A DNA stretch of 27,634 bases from CAIVPM01 sp049242865 (GCA_049242865.1 JBMLOR010000207.1:1-27634), one strand, 5' to 3'; positions 7,552 through 16,627 are shown, numbered from the stretch's first letter. Notes: generated from the letters alone by a model not told the origin. Made by a program: numbers and translations.

Positions 7552-9042
7552 ATGAATAATGCAAATACAAAACATCCTAAGGGGTTGTATGTTCTTTTTT
7601 TTACTGAAATGTGGGAAAGGTTTGGATTTTATTTAATGATTGGAATTTTACCACTTTTTCTTAGAGCTACNNNNNNNNNNNNNNNNNNNNNNNNNNNNNN
7701 NNNNNNNNNNNNNNNNNNNNNNNNNNNNNNNNNNNNNNNNNNNNNNNNNNNNNNNNNNNNNNNNNNNNNNTTAGGTAATATATATAATACTGAAGAGTTA
7801 AAACCCAAAAAAGATGTAGCATATAATATATTTTACATGGGTGTTAATATCGGAGCTTTTGTTTGCAACTTTGTGGCAGCATATTTAAGAAATTACTACA
7901 ACTGGGGTTATGCTTTTATGGCTGCTGGTGTAGGTATGATAATTGGATTAATCATTTTTGGAACATGGCAAAAACACATTAAACATGGCGATGTGATAAA
8001 ACCAGTACAAAAAGAAGATATGCCAATGAATCAAATCATTGCTAAGGTTTTTTTACCTGCAATTATTGCAGGTGCTATTGGTTGGTTTATACCAGGAAAT
8101 ATTATTGGTAGCGACAGTAACGATGCCTTCATTTTTGCTTGTATACCAGTAATTTATTTTTATTACAACATTTATAAAAGATGTGAAGGCCTAGACAAAA
8201 GAAGGATGAGTACACTATTTATTTTATTTGGTGTAGCCATTATTTTTTGGAATATATACAATCAAAATTCTACTGCCTTAACTATTTGGGCTGAAACTTA
8301 TACTAAAAGAGAAACTCCAGTAGCTGCTGAAAAACTATTAGAGCCATTTGCTTTTTTGGAGAAAGTAAATACTAATCCTCAAGAAGTAGCAAAAATTGAC
8401 AATCAATTTAGAACAACATTAGGTGCAGATGGAAAAGTAATTACTGAAACAGGAGTACATCCATATTTCAAAAATATTCCCAAAGAACAGTGGCCACCCG
8501 CAGGAACAGATTTAAAATTAGTTTCAACCGAAATTTATCAATCAATGAATCCATTTTGGATTATAATTTTAACTCCAATAATTGTGGGCTTTTTTGGCTT
8601 TTTACAAGCAAGAAAAAAAGAAATGAACACACCAAGCAAGTTTGCATGGGGAACTATCATTGCAGGCTTAAGCAGTGTGGTAATGGTTTTGGCTTGTTTA
8701 AGCACAAATATTTATGAGCATAAAGTTTCTAGTGCTTGGATATTTGCCAGCTATGGTGTTTTTACAGTAAGTGAATTATTTATGAGTCCTGTTGGGCTAT
8801 CGTTAGTTTCAAAAGTTTCTCCAAAAAGGTTTACAGCATTGATGATGGGGGGCTGGTTTATTACAACAAGTTTAGGGGGTAAAATATCCGGAATACTAGC
8901 TGGTTTTTGGGATCAATTCGATAATAAAGCATTGTTTTTTGGCATAAGTGCAGTTGCAGCAATTATTGCTGGAATTCTAATTTTTCCATTAACCAAAAAA
9001 TTAAATGTTGTTGTTGAAGAGGCAACAGCAAGTAATGATTAA
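7552..9042 (+). CDS. POT-family proton-dependent peptide transporter (interrupted by an assembly gap)
   Basis: Proton-coupled oligopeptide transporter of the major facilitator superfamily (POT/PTR2), inner membrane, importing di- and tripeptides. The N-terminus has the ExxERF proton-coupling motif (E19, E22, R23, F24). After the gap, FYMGVNIGAFVCNFVAAYL is the family signature in helix 5, and NPFWIIILTPI and SPVGLSLVSKVSPKR are typical of helices 10-11. Bases 7671-7770 are exactly 100 Ns. The frame is kept across them, but helices 2-4 should need about 80 residues where only 33 are allowed, so the real sequence is longer and the true protein is near 540 residues. A soluble insert of about 80 residues (about 245-325) precedes the last helices. 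It is followed 17 bases later by an OPT transporter and probably shares its transcript. Confidence 0.93.
   Translation: MNNANTKHPKGLYVLFFTEMWERFGFYLMIGILPLFLRAXXXXXXXXXXXXXXXXXXXXXXXXXXXXXXXXXXLGNIYNTEELKPKKDVAYNIFYMGVNIGAFVCNFVAAYLRNYYNWGYAFMAAGVGMIIGLIIFGTWQKHIKHGDVIKPVQKEDMPMNQIIAKVFLPAIIAGAIGWFIPGNIIGSDSNDAFIFACIPVIYFYYNIYKRCEGLDKRRMSTLFILFGVAIIFWNIYNQNSTALTIWAETYTKRETPVAAEKLLEPFAFLEKVNTNPQEVAKIDNQFRTTLGADGKVITETGVHPYFKNIPKEQWPPAGTDLKLVSTEIYQSMNPFWIIILTPIIVGFFGFLQARKKEMNTPSKFAWGTIIAGLSSVVMVLACLSTNIYEHKVSSAWIFASYGVFTVSELFMSPVGLSLVSKVSPKRFTALMMGGWFITTSLGGKISGILAGFWDQFDNKALFFGISAVAAIIAGILIFPLTKKLNVVVEEATASND
7671..7770. other. Assembly gap of 100 Ns
   Basis: A run of exactly 100 undetermined bases inside the POT transporter gene, covering the region for transmembrane helices 2-4. 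A round 100 is the usual placeholder for a gap of unknown size, so it should not be read as a measured length. Confidence 0.99.
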
Positions 9043-9059
9043 ATAAAAAATTAAAAATT

Positions 9060-11099
9060 ATGAGTAAACAATTTGAGCCATTTATCTCACCCGAAAAAAA
9101 TGTAAAAGAGTTAACTGTAAAGTCAATTTTAGTAGGCAGCTTATTTGGGGTAATTTTTGGAGCAGCAACGGTTTATTTAGCTTTAAAAGCTGGTTTAACT
9201 GTAAGTGCTTCTATACCAATTGCAGTAATTGCCATTACACTTGGTAGAAAATTTTTAAAAACAACTATTTTAGAAAACAACATCATTCAAACCACTGGTA
9301 GTGCTGGTGAAAGTATTGCAGCTGGTGTTGCATTTACATTGCCTGGGTTTTTATTTTTATCGTCACCAGATAGTGCACAATACTTTAATTATCTTACCAT
9401 TTTAATATTAGCAATTGTTGGTGGTTTATTGGGCACATTATTAATGATTCCTTTAAGAAAAGCATTAATAGTTAACGAACACGAAAACCTACCTTATCCC
9501 GAAGGAACAGCTTGTGGCGATGTTTTAAAAGCTGGAGAAAAAGGCGGTGATTTTGCAAAAACTGCTTTTTGGGGTTTAGGTGTATCTTTTGTTTATGCAC
9601 TTTTACAAAAAGTATTACACATCATTGCCGAAACTCCATTTTGGGCAACTAAACAAGCCAATAAGTTTTTTCCCTCTGCAAAAGTAAGTGGCGAAATTAC
9701 ACCTGAATATTTGGGTGTTGGTTATATTATTGGCCCTCGAATTGCAGGTGTTCTAGTTGCAGGTGGTGTTCTTAGTTGGTTGGTATTAATTCCTCTTTTG
9801 TCATTTCTTGTACCTGCAGATGTTATTGCAAATCAATTAGTAAAACTAGGATATTTAAAAAGCATCACTGTAGATGGTGGCAAAGGTGGTTGGAATGCAG
9901 CTACTCATACTTTTAATGATTATTCAGTAGCAGTATATTATGCTTTTGTAAGATTAATTGGAGCTGGTGCTGTAGCTGCAGGAGGAATTATAACACTTAT
10001 AAAAACAATTCCAACAATTGTAAAATCTGTAAAGGGAAGTTTTGCATCGATATCTGCAAACGCTGGTGGAGGAGATTCAACATTGTTGAGAACAGACAAA
10101 GATTTAAGTTTAAAATTTGTAGGAATTGGTAGTTTAGCATTGATAGTTTTAATTGGAATTTTACCACAAGTACCGGGAAATAGTTTTGTTCAAAAATTAT
10201 TAATAGGTGTACTTGTTGTTGTTTTTGGGGCATTATTTGTTACAGTTTCTTCAAGAATAGTGGGATTAATTGGTAGCAGTAATAACCCAATTAGTGGAAT
10301 GACAATTGCTACTGTTATGGGAACTTCTTTAATTTTTCTTAGCGTAGGTTGGAGTGGTGTAGTTTACGAACCAATGGTATTAGTTGTTGGTGGCATGATT
10401 TGTATTGCTGCAGCAAATGCAGGAGCTACTAGTCAAGATTTAAAGAGTGGATATATTGTTGGTGCAACCCCACGAAATCAGCAAATTGCACTATTTGTAG
10501 GAGCAATTGTATCATCTATAGTTATTGGCATAACTGTAAAATTTTTAGATAATCCTACTAATGAAATGGTAGCACAAGGAATTAACCATGCTATAGGTAC
10601 TGAAAAATTCCCTGCTCCTCAAGCAACTTTAATGGCCACTTTAATTAAAGGGATACAATCGCAAAGCCTTGACTGGCAATATGTTTTTGTTGGTGTATTT
10701 ATTGCAATTGCTTTAGAACTTTGTGGCATAAAAGCATTAAGCTTTGCTGTGGGAGCTTATTTACCATTAAGTACAACTTTGCCCATTTTTATTGGTGGAG
10801 CTATAAGAGGTTTGGTAGATAAAAAACAATCTGGCACACACAAAACACCTGAAGAAGAAGAATTAGGCAAAGGCAGTTTATTTGCAACAGGATTAGTTGC
10901 AGGGGGTGCTGTTGCTGGTGTTGTAATTGCTTTTATAAGTGGCAGCTCATGGGGTAAAAGCTTTTTAGATAAAGTTTCACTTGAACATATGCTGGAAACA
11001 TCATTAAGCACAAATGGTTATTTTTTATTGGGGGTAATTTTATTTGCCTTCATGGGCTTTATGCTATATAAAGTAGCACTAAAAAAAGATGAAGCATAA
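9060..11099 (+). CDS. OPT-family oligopeptide transporter
   Basis: 679 residues, almost entirely membrane helices, of the oligopeptide transporter (OPT) family, which is unrelated to the POT family. It takes up peptides or metal chelates across the inner membrane. Recognisable parts are the N-terminal SILVGSLFGVIFGAATVYLA (about 22-41), SAGESIAAGVAFTLPGFLFL (about 81-100), the LPYPEGTACGDVLKAGE stretch (about 146-162), GVGYIIGPRIAGVLVAGG and the C-terminal FIGGAIRGLVDKK. The length fits bacterial OPT proteins. The start is 17 bases after the POT stop, so the two transporters form an operon, closed by a terminator at 11120-11157. Peptides are the likely substrate given this pairing, but OPT specificity cannot be read from sequence. 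Confidence 0.93.
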   Translation: MSKQFEPFISPEKNVKELTVKSILVGSLFGVIFGAATVYLALKAGLTVSASIPIAVIAITLGRKFLKTTILENNIIQTTGSAGESIAAGVAFTLPGFLFLSSPDSAQYFNYLTILILAIVGGLLGTLLMIPLRKALIVNEHENLPYPEGTACGDVLKAGEKGGDFAKTAFWGLGVSFVYALLQKVLHIIAETPFWATKQANKFFPSAKVSGEITPEYLGVGYIIGPRIAGVLVAGGVLSWLVLIPLLSFLVPADVIANQLVKLGYLKSITVDGGKGGWNAATHTFNDYSVAVYYAFVRLIGAGAVAAGGIITLIKTIPTIVKSVKGSFASISANAGGGDSTLLRTDKDLSLKFVGIGSLALIVLIGILPQVPGNSFVQKLLIGVLVVVFGALFVTVSSRIVGLIGSSNNPISGMTIATVMGTSLIFLSVGWSGVVYEPMVLVVGGMICIAAANAGATSQDLKSGYIVGATPRNQQIALFVGAIVSSIVIGITVKFLDNPTNEMVAQGINHAIGTEKFPAPQATLMATLIKGIQSQSLDWQYVFVGVFIAIALELCGIKALSFAVGAYLPLSTTLPIFIGGAIRGLVDKKQSGTHKTPEEEELGKGSLFATGLVAGGAVAGVVIAFISGSSWGKSFLDKVSLEHMLETSLSTNGYFLLGVILFAFMGFMLYKVALKKDEA

Positions 11100-11119
11100 A
11101 ACAAAAAATTAAATTCGTA

Positions 11120-11157
11120 AAACGCCATTGTACTTAATTTGCAATGGCGTTTATTTT
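11120..11157 (+). terminator. Rho-independent terminator of the peptide-transporter operon
   Basis: AAACGCCATTG (11120-11130) pairs perfectly with CAATGGCGTTT (11142-11152) around an 11-base loop, followed by ATTTTT. It lies 21 bases after the OPT stop codon. The T-tract overlaps a promoter-like box for the next gene. Confidence 0.9.
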
Positions 11158-11159
11158 TG
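11152..11159 (+). promoter_or_regulatory. Putative -7 promoter box for the SDR gene, overlapping the terminator tail
   Basis: TATTTTTG matches the Bacteroidetes -7 consensus TAnnTTTG exactly. A TTG at 11128-11130, inside the terminator stem, lies 21 bases upstream, within the accepted spacing for the -33 element. The start codon is 19 bases after the box. In AT-rich DNA such a match can be chance. Confidence 0.5.
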
Positions 11160-11178
11160 GATTACTAATAAAAAATCA

Positions 11179-11931
11179 ATGACAATTCTCATAACAGGTG
11201 CAACTTCAGGTTTTGGCAAAGCCATTGCACAAACTTTTGCCAAACAAAACCATCAACTTATAATCACAGGCAGGAGGGCTGAATTATTGCACAACTTAAC
11301 TAATGAACTGCAAGAAAAATATCAAATTAAAGTTTTACCGCTAGTTTTTGATGTTCAAAATAAAAAAGCTGTTTTTGAAGCTATAGCATCTATTCCTACT
11401 GAATTTAAAAATATTGATATATTAATAAATAATGCAGGTCTTGCTTTAGGCAGAGAAAATGCCGACGAATCTTTATTAGAAGATTGGGAAACCATGATTG
11501 ATACAAATGTTAAAGGATTAATGTATGTTACAAAAGCTGTACTCCCTTTAATGATTGCTAATAAACAAGGACACATTATAAATATGGGTAGTGTGGCAGC
11601 AAAACAAATGTATCAGTTTGGCAATGCTTATTGTGCCTCAAAAGCAGCAGTAGATGCTTTAAGTCAAACTTTAAGAATAGATTTATTACAACACAACATT
11701 AAAGTAACTGCAATTCATCCAGGGGCTGCACAAACTGAGTTTGCCAATGTTAGGTTTAAAGGCAATCAAGAAAAAGCCGATGCTACCTACAAAGGTTATG
11801 TACCATTAAGTGCTCAAGATGTTGCAGATGTTGTGTATTATTGCAGTACACTGCCTCAGCATGTATGTATTAATGATGTTGTAATTACCTGTACAGCACA
11901 AGCCAATGCAGTATATTTTCATAAAGCGTAA
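11179..11931 (+). CDS. Short-chain dehydrogenase/reductase, YdfG-like
   Basis: 250 residues from the ATG at 11179. An in-frame upstream ATG at 11128 lies inside the terminator hairpin and adds 17 unrelated residues, so it is rejected. This is a classical SDR oxidoreductase, NAD(P)-dependent and cytoplasmic. The cofactor motif is TGATSGFG (6-13), NNAG is at 84-87, and the catalytic triad is S138, Y151 and K155 (YCASK). R32 and R33 after the second strand suggest NADP preference. Overall wording (FDVQ, ADESLLEDWETMIDTNVKGL, AIHPGAAQTEF) resembles YdfG, which oxidises serine, allo-threonine and 3-hydroxy acids. The substrate is not certain. The next gene starts 31 bases downstream, so they may be cotranscribed. 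Confidence 0.9.
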   Translation: MTILITGATSGFGKAIAQTFAKQNHQLIITGRRAELLHNLTNELQEKYQIKVLPLVFDVQNKKAVFEAIASIPTEFKNIDILINNAGLALGRENADESLLEDWETMIDTNVKGLMYVTKAVLPLMIANKQGHIINMGSVAAKQMYQFGNAYCASKAAVDALSQTLRIDLLQHNIKVTAIHPGAAQTEFANVRFKGNQEKADATYKGYVPLSAQDVADVVYYCSTLPQHVCINDVVITCTAQANAVYFHKA

Positions 11932-11962
11932 TTGCTAATAATAAGCTTTAGATTGTAGTGCA

Positions 11963-13909
11963 ATGCAACTATCCATTATAATAGTAAATTTTAATGTTAA
12001 ATATTTTTTAGAGCAGTGTTTATTCAGTGTTGTAAAAGCTATTGAAGGTATTGAAGCAGAAATTATAGTAGTTGATAATGCTAGTGCTGATAATAGTGTA
12101 TCGTACCTACAAAAACTTTTTCCTCGTGTAAAATTTATTGAAAGCAAAGAAAATTTAGGTTTTGCTAAAGCAAATAACTTGGCTTTACCTATTGTAAAAG
12201 GTGATTATATTTTATATCTAAATCCTGACACTATTTTACCAGAAGATTGCCTAAAAAATTGTTTGCATTTTTTTCAAACTCATCCTAACTGTGGTGCTTT
12301 AGGTGTACAAATGATTGATGGTGCAGGAAGATTTTTGCCAGAAAGCAAAAGGGCTTTTCCTTCTTTAAAAACAGCATTTTACAAACTAGTTGGTTTATCG
12401 TTAATTTTCCCTACTTCTTCCATTTTTAATAAATATGCTTTAGGCAATTTAAATAAAGATGAAACGCATGATGTTGATGTTTTAGCAGGTGCATTTATGA
12501 TGTTACCCAAACAAGTAGTTGAAAAAACTAACGGATTTGATGAAGCCTATTTTATGTATGGCGAGGATATTGATTTAAGCTATAGAGTTCAACAATTAGG
12601 CTTCAAAAACTATTATTTTGGCAACCAAAAAATAATCCATTTTAAAGGCGAAAGTACAAAGCGTGGTAGTTTAAACTACGTTCGTATTTTTTATAAAGCC
12701 ATGAGCATTTTTGTAACTAAACATTATAGCCAGCAAAAAGCAAAAATGTTTGTTACCGTTATTAATATTGCTATTTGGCTGCGTGCCTGTGTTAGTATTT
12801 TTCAAAATATAATTAAAAAGCTAGGATTACCAATTATTGATGCTGCAATAGTGTCGCTGAGCTTATATGCAACACAATGGTATTGGATAAAATTTTTAAG
12901 AGATGGAATACCTTTCGATAATGATTTAATTCAGTTTGCCATTCCTGTTTTTACATTTGTGTATGTAATTGGTGCGTTTTTAAGTGGCATGTACGATAGT
13001 ATTGTAAAGCCATTAAAATCCTTTATATCTTCTATATCTGCAATAATTGTTGTTTTGGCTGTTTATTCTCTTTTGCCAGAAGATATGCGTTTTTCAAGAG
13101 GGGTAATTTTATTTGGAGGAATAATAAGTAGTATAATTGTTACATTTTGCAGGTGGCTTTTCTTAAAAAATAAATGGTTTATAAAACCATCAACCGATGA
13201 TATTTTTGAGCAAAGTGTTGTTGTGGGCTCATTAAATGATTATCAGCAAATTGTAAATATATTACAACAACGAAATAATGCTGATAGGGTGTTGGGCAGG
13301 ATAGGTAACAAACCCAACGAAATTAATAGTATTGGAACTTTTGAGCAATTACCAAAACTTATTAAAGAGCTACAATTAAAAGAAGTAATTTTTTGTGAAG
13401 GAAATGTTACTTATAAAGACATTATCCATTTTCTTACAATACCCAACAAACTTCATCTCAATTACAGATTTCATGCAAAAAAAAGTAACAGCATAGTTGG
13501 TAGCGATTCTAAAGCCTCAACTGGAGAAACCATGAGTATTGAAGATTTTTACAATATTGGTTTACCCTATCAACAACGCATGAAGAAATTAATTGATGTT
13601 TGGGTGGCCATTTTTGTAATTATTTTTTCACCTGTAATGCTTTTGTTTAAAAAAAATATTGTACAACTCTATAAAAATGCTTTTGATGTTTTATGGGGCA
13701 ATAAAACATGGGTAGGTTATACTACTACTTCGAGTAAATTACCCAAAATTTCAGAAGGTATTATTTCGCCACAAGGGTTTAGTATTAAACAACCATATCC
13801 TGTAGTACAAACAGTTCTGCAAAAAACCGATAAACTTTATGCCAAAGAATACGACTGGCTAATTGATTTGAGAATTATATACCAACACTTTGGTAATTTA
13901 GATGCATAG
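11963..13909 (+). CDS. Glycosyltransferase family 2 fused to a degenerate sugar-phosphate-transferase-like membrane half
   Basis: 648 residues in two halves. Residues 1-265 are a GT2 (GT-A fold) glycosyltransferase of the rhamnosyltransferase-like group: SIIIVNFN (4-11), DNAS (38-41), the NPD metal motif (87-89), DVLAGAFMML and GEDIDLSYR (200-208). From about 290 four hydrophobic segments follow (about 290-308, 323-342, 352-371, 379-398). Next come a Rossmann-like soluble domain (about 415-535) and one more helix (about 543-562). This second half has the layout of WcaJ/WbaP-type phosphoglycosyltransferases. Its catalytic core is missing: after the helix it passes straight to LWGNKTWVGY, which aligns with the usual GDMSLVGPRP. 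It probably adds a sugar to a surface polysaccharide or glycan at the inner membrane. The GT2 assignment is firm; the fate of the second half is inferred. Confidence 0.88.
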   Translation: MQLSIIIVNFNVKYFLEQCLFSVVKAIEGIEAEIIVVDNASADNSVSYLQKLFPRVKFIESKENLGFAKANNLALPIVKGDYILYLNPDTILPEDCLKNCLHFFQTHPNCGALGVQMIDGAGRFLPESKRAFPSLKTAFYKLVGLSLIFPTSSIFNKYALGNLNKDETHDVDVLAGAFMMLPKQVVEKTNGFDEAYFMYGEDIDLSYRVQQLGFKNYYFGNQKIIHFKGESTKRGSLNYVRIFYKAMSIFVTKHYSQQKAKMFVTVINIAIWLRACVSIFQNIIKKLGLPIIDAAIVSLSLYATQWYWIKFLRDGIPFDNDLIQFAIPVFTFVYVIGAFLSGMYDSIVKPLKSFISSISAIIVVLAVYSLLPEDMRFSRGVILFGGIISSIIVTFCRWLFLKNKWFIKPSTDDIFEQSVVVGSLNDYQQIVNILQQRNNADRVLGRIGNKPNEINSIGTFEQLPKLIKELQLKEVIFCEGNVTYKDIIHFLTIPNKLHLNYRFHAKKSNSIVGSDSKASTGETMSIEDFYNIGLPYQQRMKKLIDVWVAIFVIIFSPVMLLFKKNIVQLYKNAFDVLWGNKTWVGYTTTSSKLPKISEGIISPQGFSIKQPYPVVQTVLQKTDKLYAKEYDWLIDLRIIYQHFGNLDA

Positions 13910-14068
13910 TAGCATTAAATTTTCCATTCATAAATAAAAACTGCTTGTTTAAACATTAGTGTGTAACATTATTTACTTTCTTACGTTTTTTTGTTTGAGT
14001 TTCCCAACTTTTAGGAGTTTTTAACTCTTGTATGGGTAAAATCAAATAAAATCAAAAAATCAACCAAC

Positions 14069-16510
14069 ATGAGAAAGTACTTTTTAGTATGTTCATGGGC
14101 ATTGTCATGCTTTTTTATAAAAGCCCAAGAAACTTCTAAGATAACTAGAGAATTAAAAGCTTTTCGTACCACCTCAAAGCCAAAAATGGATGGCGACATT
14201 AAAGATTCTATTTGGCAAAAAGCAACTTATTTTTCAAAATTTGTTGAATGGAGGCCAACTTTTGGAAAAGAAGAACTTCATCAAAATCGAACAGAAGTTT
14301 ATTTAATGTACGATAATGAAAACTTTTACATCGCTGGCTATTGCCACGAAGCTAAAATTGATAGTATTAGCAAAGAATTAATTGGTAGAGATAATGTGGG
14401 AGTTAATGACTTTGTTGGTGTAATGTTCGATACCTATAACGATAAAATAAACGGGTTTGGCTATTACGTAACACCTCTTGGCGAGCAATTTGATGCAAAA
14501 TATAGTAGCACAGGTGAAGATGGAAGCTGGAGTAGTGTGTACGAAACCCATGCAAAAATTGTTGAAGATGGTTGGACATTTGAAATGAGAATTCCCTACG
14601 CAGCCATTCGTTTTGTTGCAAAACCTATGCAAACTTGGGGCATAAATATTACTCGTAGAAGAAACAAAACTGGACAACAATTTATGTGGAATCCAACAGA
14701 CCCAACTTTTGGTGGCAACTTTTTTGGGCAGTTTGGTTTACTTACAAACATCGAAAACATTAAACCTCCTATTCGTTTATCATTCTCTCCATATTTATCA
14801 ACTTACGCCAATCATTACCCATTAAATCAACCTGGTGTAAGCAATTGGGCAACCCAAGTAAATGGTGGTATGGATGTTAAATATGGTATTAATCAGGCCT
14901 TTACTTTGGATATGACTTTGATACCAGATTTTGGTCAAGTTCAAAGCGATAATCAAATTTTAAACCTCACTCCTTTTGAAGTTCGTTTTAATGAAAACAG
15001 AAACTTTTTTACCGAAGGAACTGAACTTTTTGGTAAAGGAAATTTATTTTATAGTAGAAGAATTGGTGGTGCACCTATAAACTATTGGAATGTTTACAAT
15101 CAATTAGGAGCTGATGAAGAAGTAGTAAAAAACCCACAAGAAACAAAACTTATTAATGCTACAAAAGTTAGTGGCAGAAATCAAAAAGGATTAGGTATTG
15201 GTGTATTTAACGCTTTGGTTGCTGCACAACATGCCACTGTGAGGGATAAAGTAAAAAATACACAGCGAGAAATTGAAACAAATCCTCTTACCAATTATAA
15301 CATTATTGTACTTGACCAAAGCTTAAAAAACAGCAGTAGTATTTCATTCATCAATACTAATGTTACCAGAAATGGAACTGATTATGATGCCAATGTTTCG
15401 GCAGCTTTATTTGATATTTTCGACAAAAAACAAAACTGGAATGTTAATGGAAAAATAGTGAGTAGCAACTTAATTGGATATTTACCAAACGGCAAAACAG
15501 AAACGGGCTATGCACATACTTTTGGATTTGGAAAAACCGGCGGAAGATGGAATTTTAATTATTGGCAAGATTTAAGCAACAGCACCTATCAGCAAAACGA
15601 TATGGGCTATTTTACAAATAATAATTACATAGATAATGGATTTTGGACTGGCTATAAATGGGTTAAAGCTGGTAAATGGTACAATCGTTTAAATGTAAAT
15701 TTTAACACTTGGTACAGCAGAAGATTAAATCCTGGAGATTATCAAAACTTTGGACTTAATACCAACTTTAATGGACAGTTAAAAAATCTTTGGTGGTTTG
15801 GAGTTTTTGCAAACTATAATGCTCAAGAAAACGACTTTTACGAACCTCGCAGAGCTGGATATGTTTTTAAAAGACCAGAAAGAATGACTGCTGGTTTTTG
15901 GCTTGGTAGCAACGATGCAAAAAAATATAGTGCAAGCACAGAGTTTAGCATTAGCCATGCCAAAAAAATTAATTCCACAGGTATTGATTTAAGCTTGTAT
16001 CAACAATATAGATTTAATAATAAACTTACAGTATCGCTAAATACTCAATTAGAAAACAGAAAAAACAATTTTGGATTTGCCACTATTGAAAACGACAGTG
16101 TATTTGTAGGTTTAAGAAAAAGACAAACCATAACAAACACTTTTGTAGTAAAATATAACTTTACCAATATGATGGGGCTTAACTTAAGAGTAAGGCACTA
16201 TTGGAGTGAAGTTAAATACAACCAATACCAACACCTTGATAAGCTAGGCAATGTTACTAACGTAAACACCAATGCAAATGCAAATTATAACGTTAACTTT
16301 TTTAATGTTGATTTAAATTACACTTGGCAATTTGCACTTGGTAGTTTTATTAATATTAACTGGAAAAACCAAATTGCAAATTTTGACAAAGCCGTTGGCG
16401 ATGGATATTTTAAAAATTTAGGCAATATTATTCAGGCAAACCAAGCTAATAGTTTTTCTATTCGGGTAATTTATTTTTTAGATTATTTAGATTTAAAGAG
16501 AAAAAAATAA
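14069..16510 (+). CDS. DUF5916-type outer-membrane protein with N-terminal CBM9-like domain
   Basis: 813 residues. A signal peptide (about 1-19, ending FFIKAQ) precedes a family-9-like carbohydrate-binding domain (about 28-215). That domain shows the start pattern KMDGDIKDSIWQKA, then TEVYLMYDNENFYIAGYC, DFVGVMFDTYNDKINGFGYYV and WTFEMRIPYAAIRF. The rest (about 230-813) is rich in aromatic residues with alternating strands typical of an outer-membrane beta-barrel (for example YNRLNVNFNTWYSRR, VKYNFTNMMGLNLRVRHYW). This architecture is the DUF5916 family common in Bacteroidota, of unknown function, sometimes annotated as hydrolase or carbohydrate-binding. The gene stands alone, with a 159-base leader region upstream and a 17-bp inverted repeat 68 bases after its stop. 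I assign no substrate. Confidence 0.87.
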   Translation: MRKYFLVCSWALSCFFIKAQETSKITRELKAFRTTSKPKMDGDIKDSIWQKATYFSKFVEWRPTFGKEELHQNRTEVYLMYDNENFYIAGYCHEAKIDSISKELIGRDNVGVNDFVGVMFDTYNDKINGFGYYVTPLGEQFDAKYSSTGEDGSWSSVYETHAKIVEDGWTFEMRIPYAAIRFVAKPMQTWGINITRRRNKTGQQFMWNPTDPTFGGNFFGQFGLLTNIENIKPPIRLSFSPYLSTYANHYPLNQPGVSNWATQVNGGMDVKYGINQAFTLDMTLIPDFGQVQSDNQILNLTPFEVRFNENRNFFTEGTELFGKGNLFYSRRIGGAPINYWNVYNQLGADEEVVKNPQETKLINATKVSGRNQKGLGIGVFNALVAAQHATVRDKVKNTQREIETNPLTNYNIIVLDQSLKNSSSISFINTNVTRNGTDYDANVSAALFDIFDKKQNWNVNGKIVSSNLIGYLPNGKTETGYAHTFGFGKTGGRWNFNYWQDLSNSTYQQNDMGYFTNNNYIDNGFWTGYKWVKAGKWYNRLNVNFNTWYSRRLNPGDYQNFGLNTNFNGQLKNLWWFGVFANYNAQENDFYEPRRAGYVFKRPERMTAGFWLGSNDAKKYSASTEFSISHAKKINSTGIDLSLYQQYRFNNKLTVSLNTQLENRKNNFGFATIENDSVFVGLRKRQTITNTFVVKYNFTNMMGLNLRVRHYWSEVKYNQYQHLDKLGNVTNVNTNANANYNVNFFNVDLNYTWQFALGSFININWKNQIANFDKAVGDGYFKNLGNIIQANQANSFSIRVIYFLDYLDLKRKK

Positions 16511-16577
16511 GTAGCATTTATTAAAATAAGCTTAAAAACTGCCTTTCTCAATTTAATTTTATTAATTTATAATTAAA

Positions 16578-16627
16578 TAAACAAACACAAACAACTTAAA
16601 CAAAAAAGTATTGTTTGTGTTTGTTTA
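16578..16627. terminator. 17-bp perfect inverted repeat, probable terminator
   Basis: TAAACAAACACAAACAA (16578-16594) is exactly complementary to TTGTTTGTGTTTGTTTA (16611-16627), with a 16-base spacer. It follows the DUF5916 gene by 67 bases and the 3' arm is T-rich, so it can act as a terminator. Its stem is purely A/C on one side and T/G on the other, unlike the compact terminators elsewhere in the window, so a protein-binding site is also possible. Confidence 0.6.
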
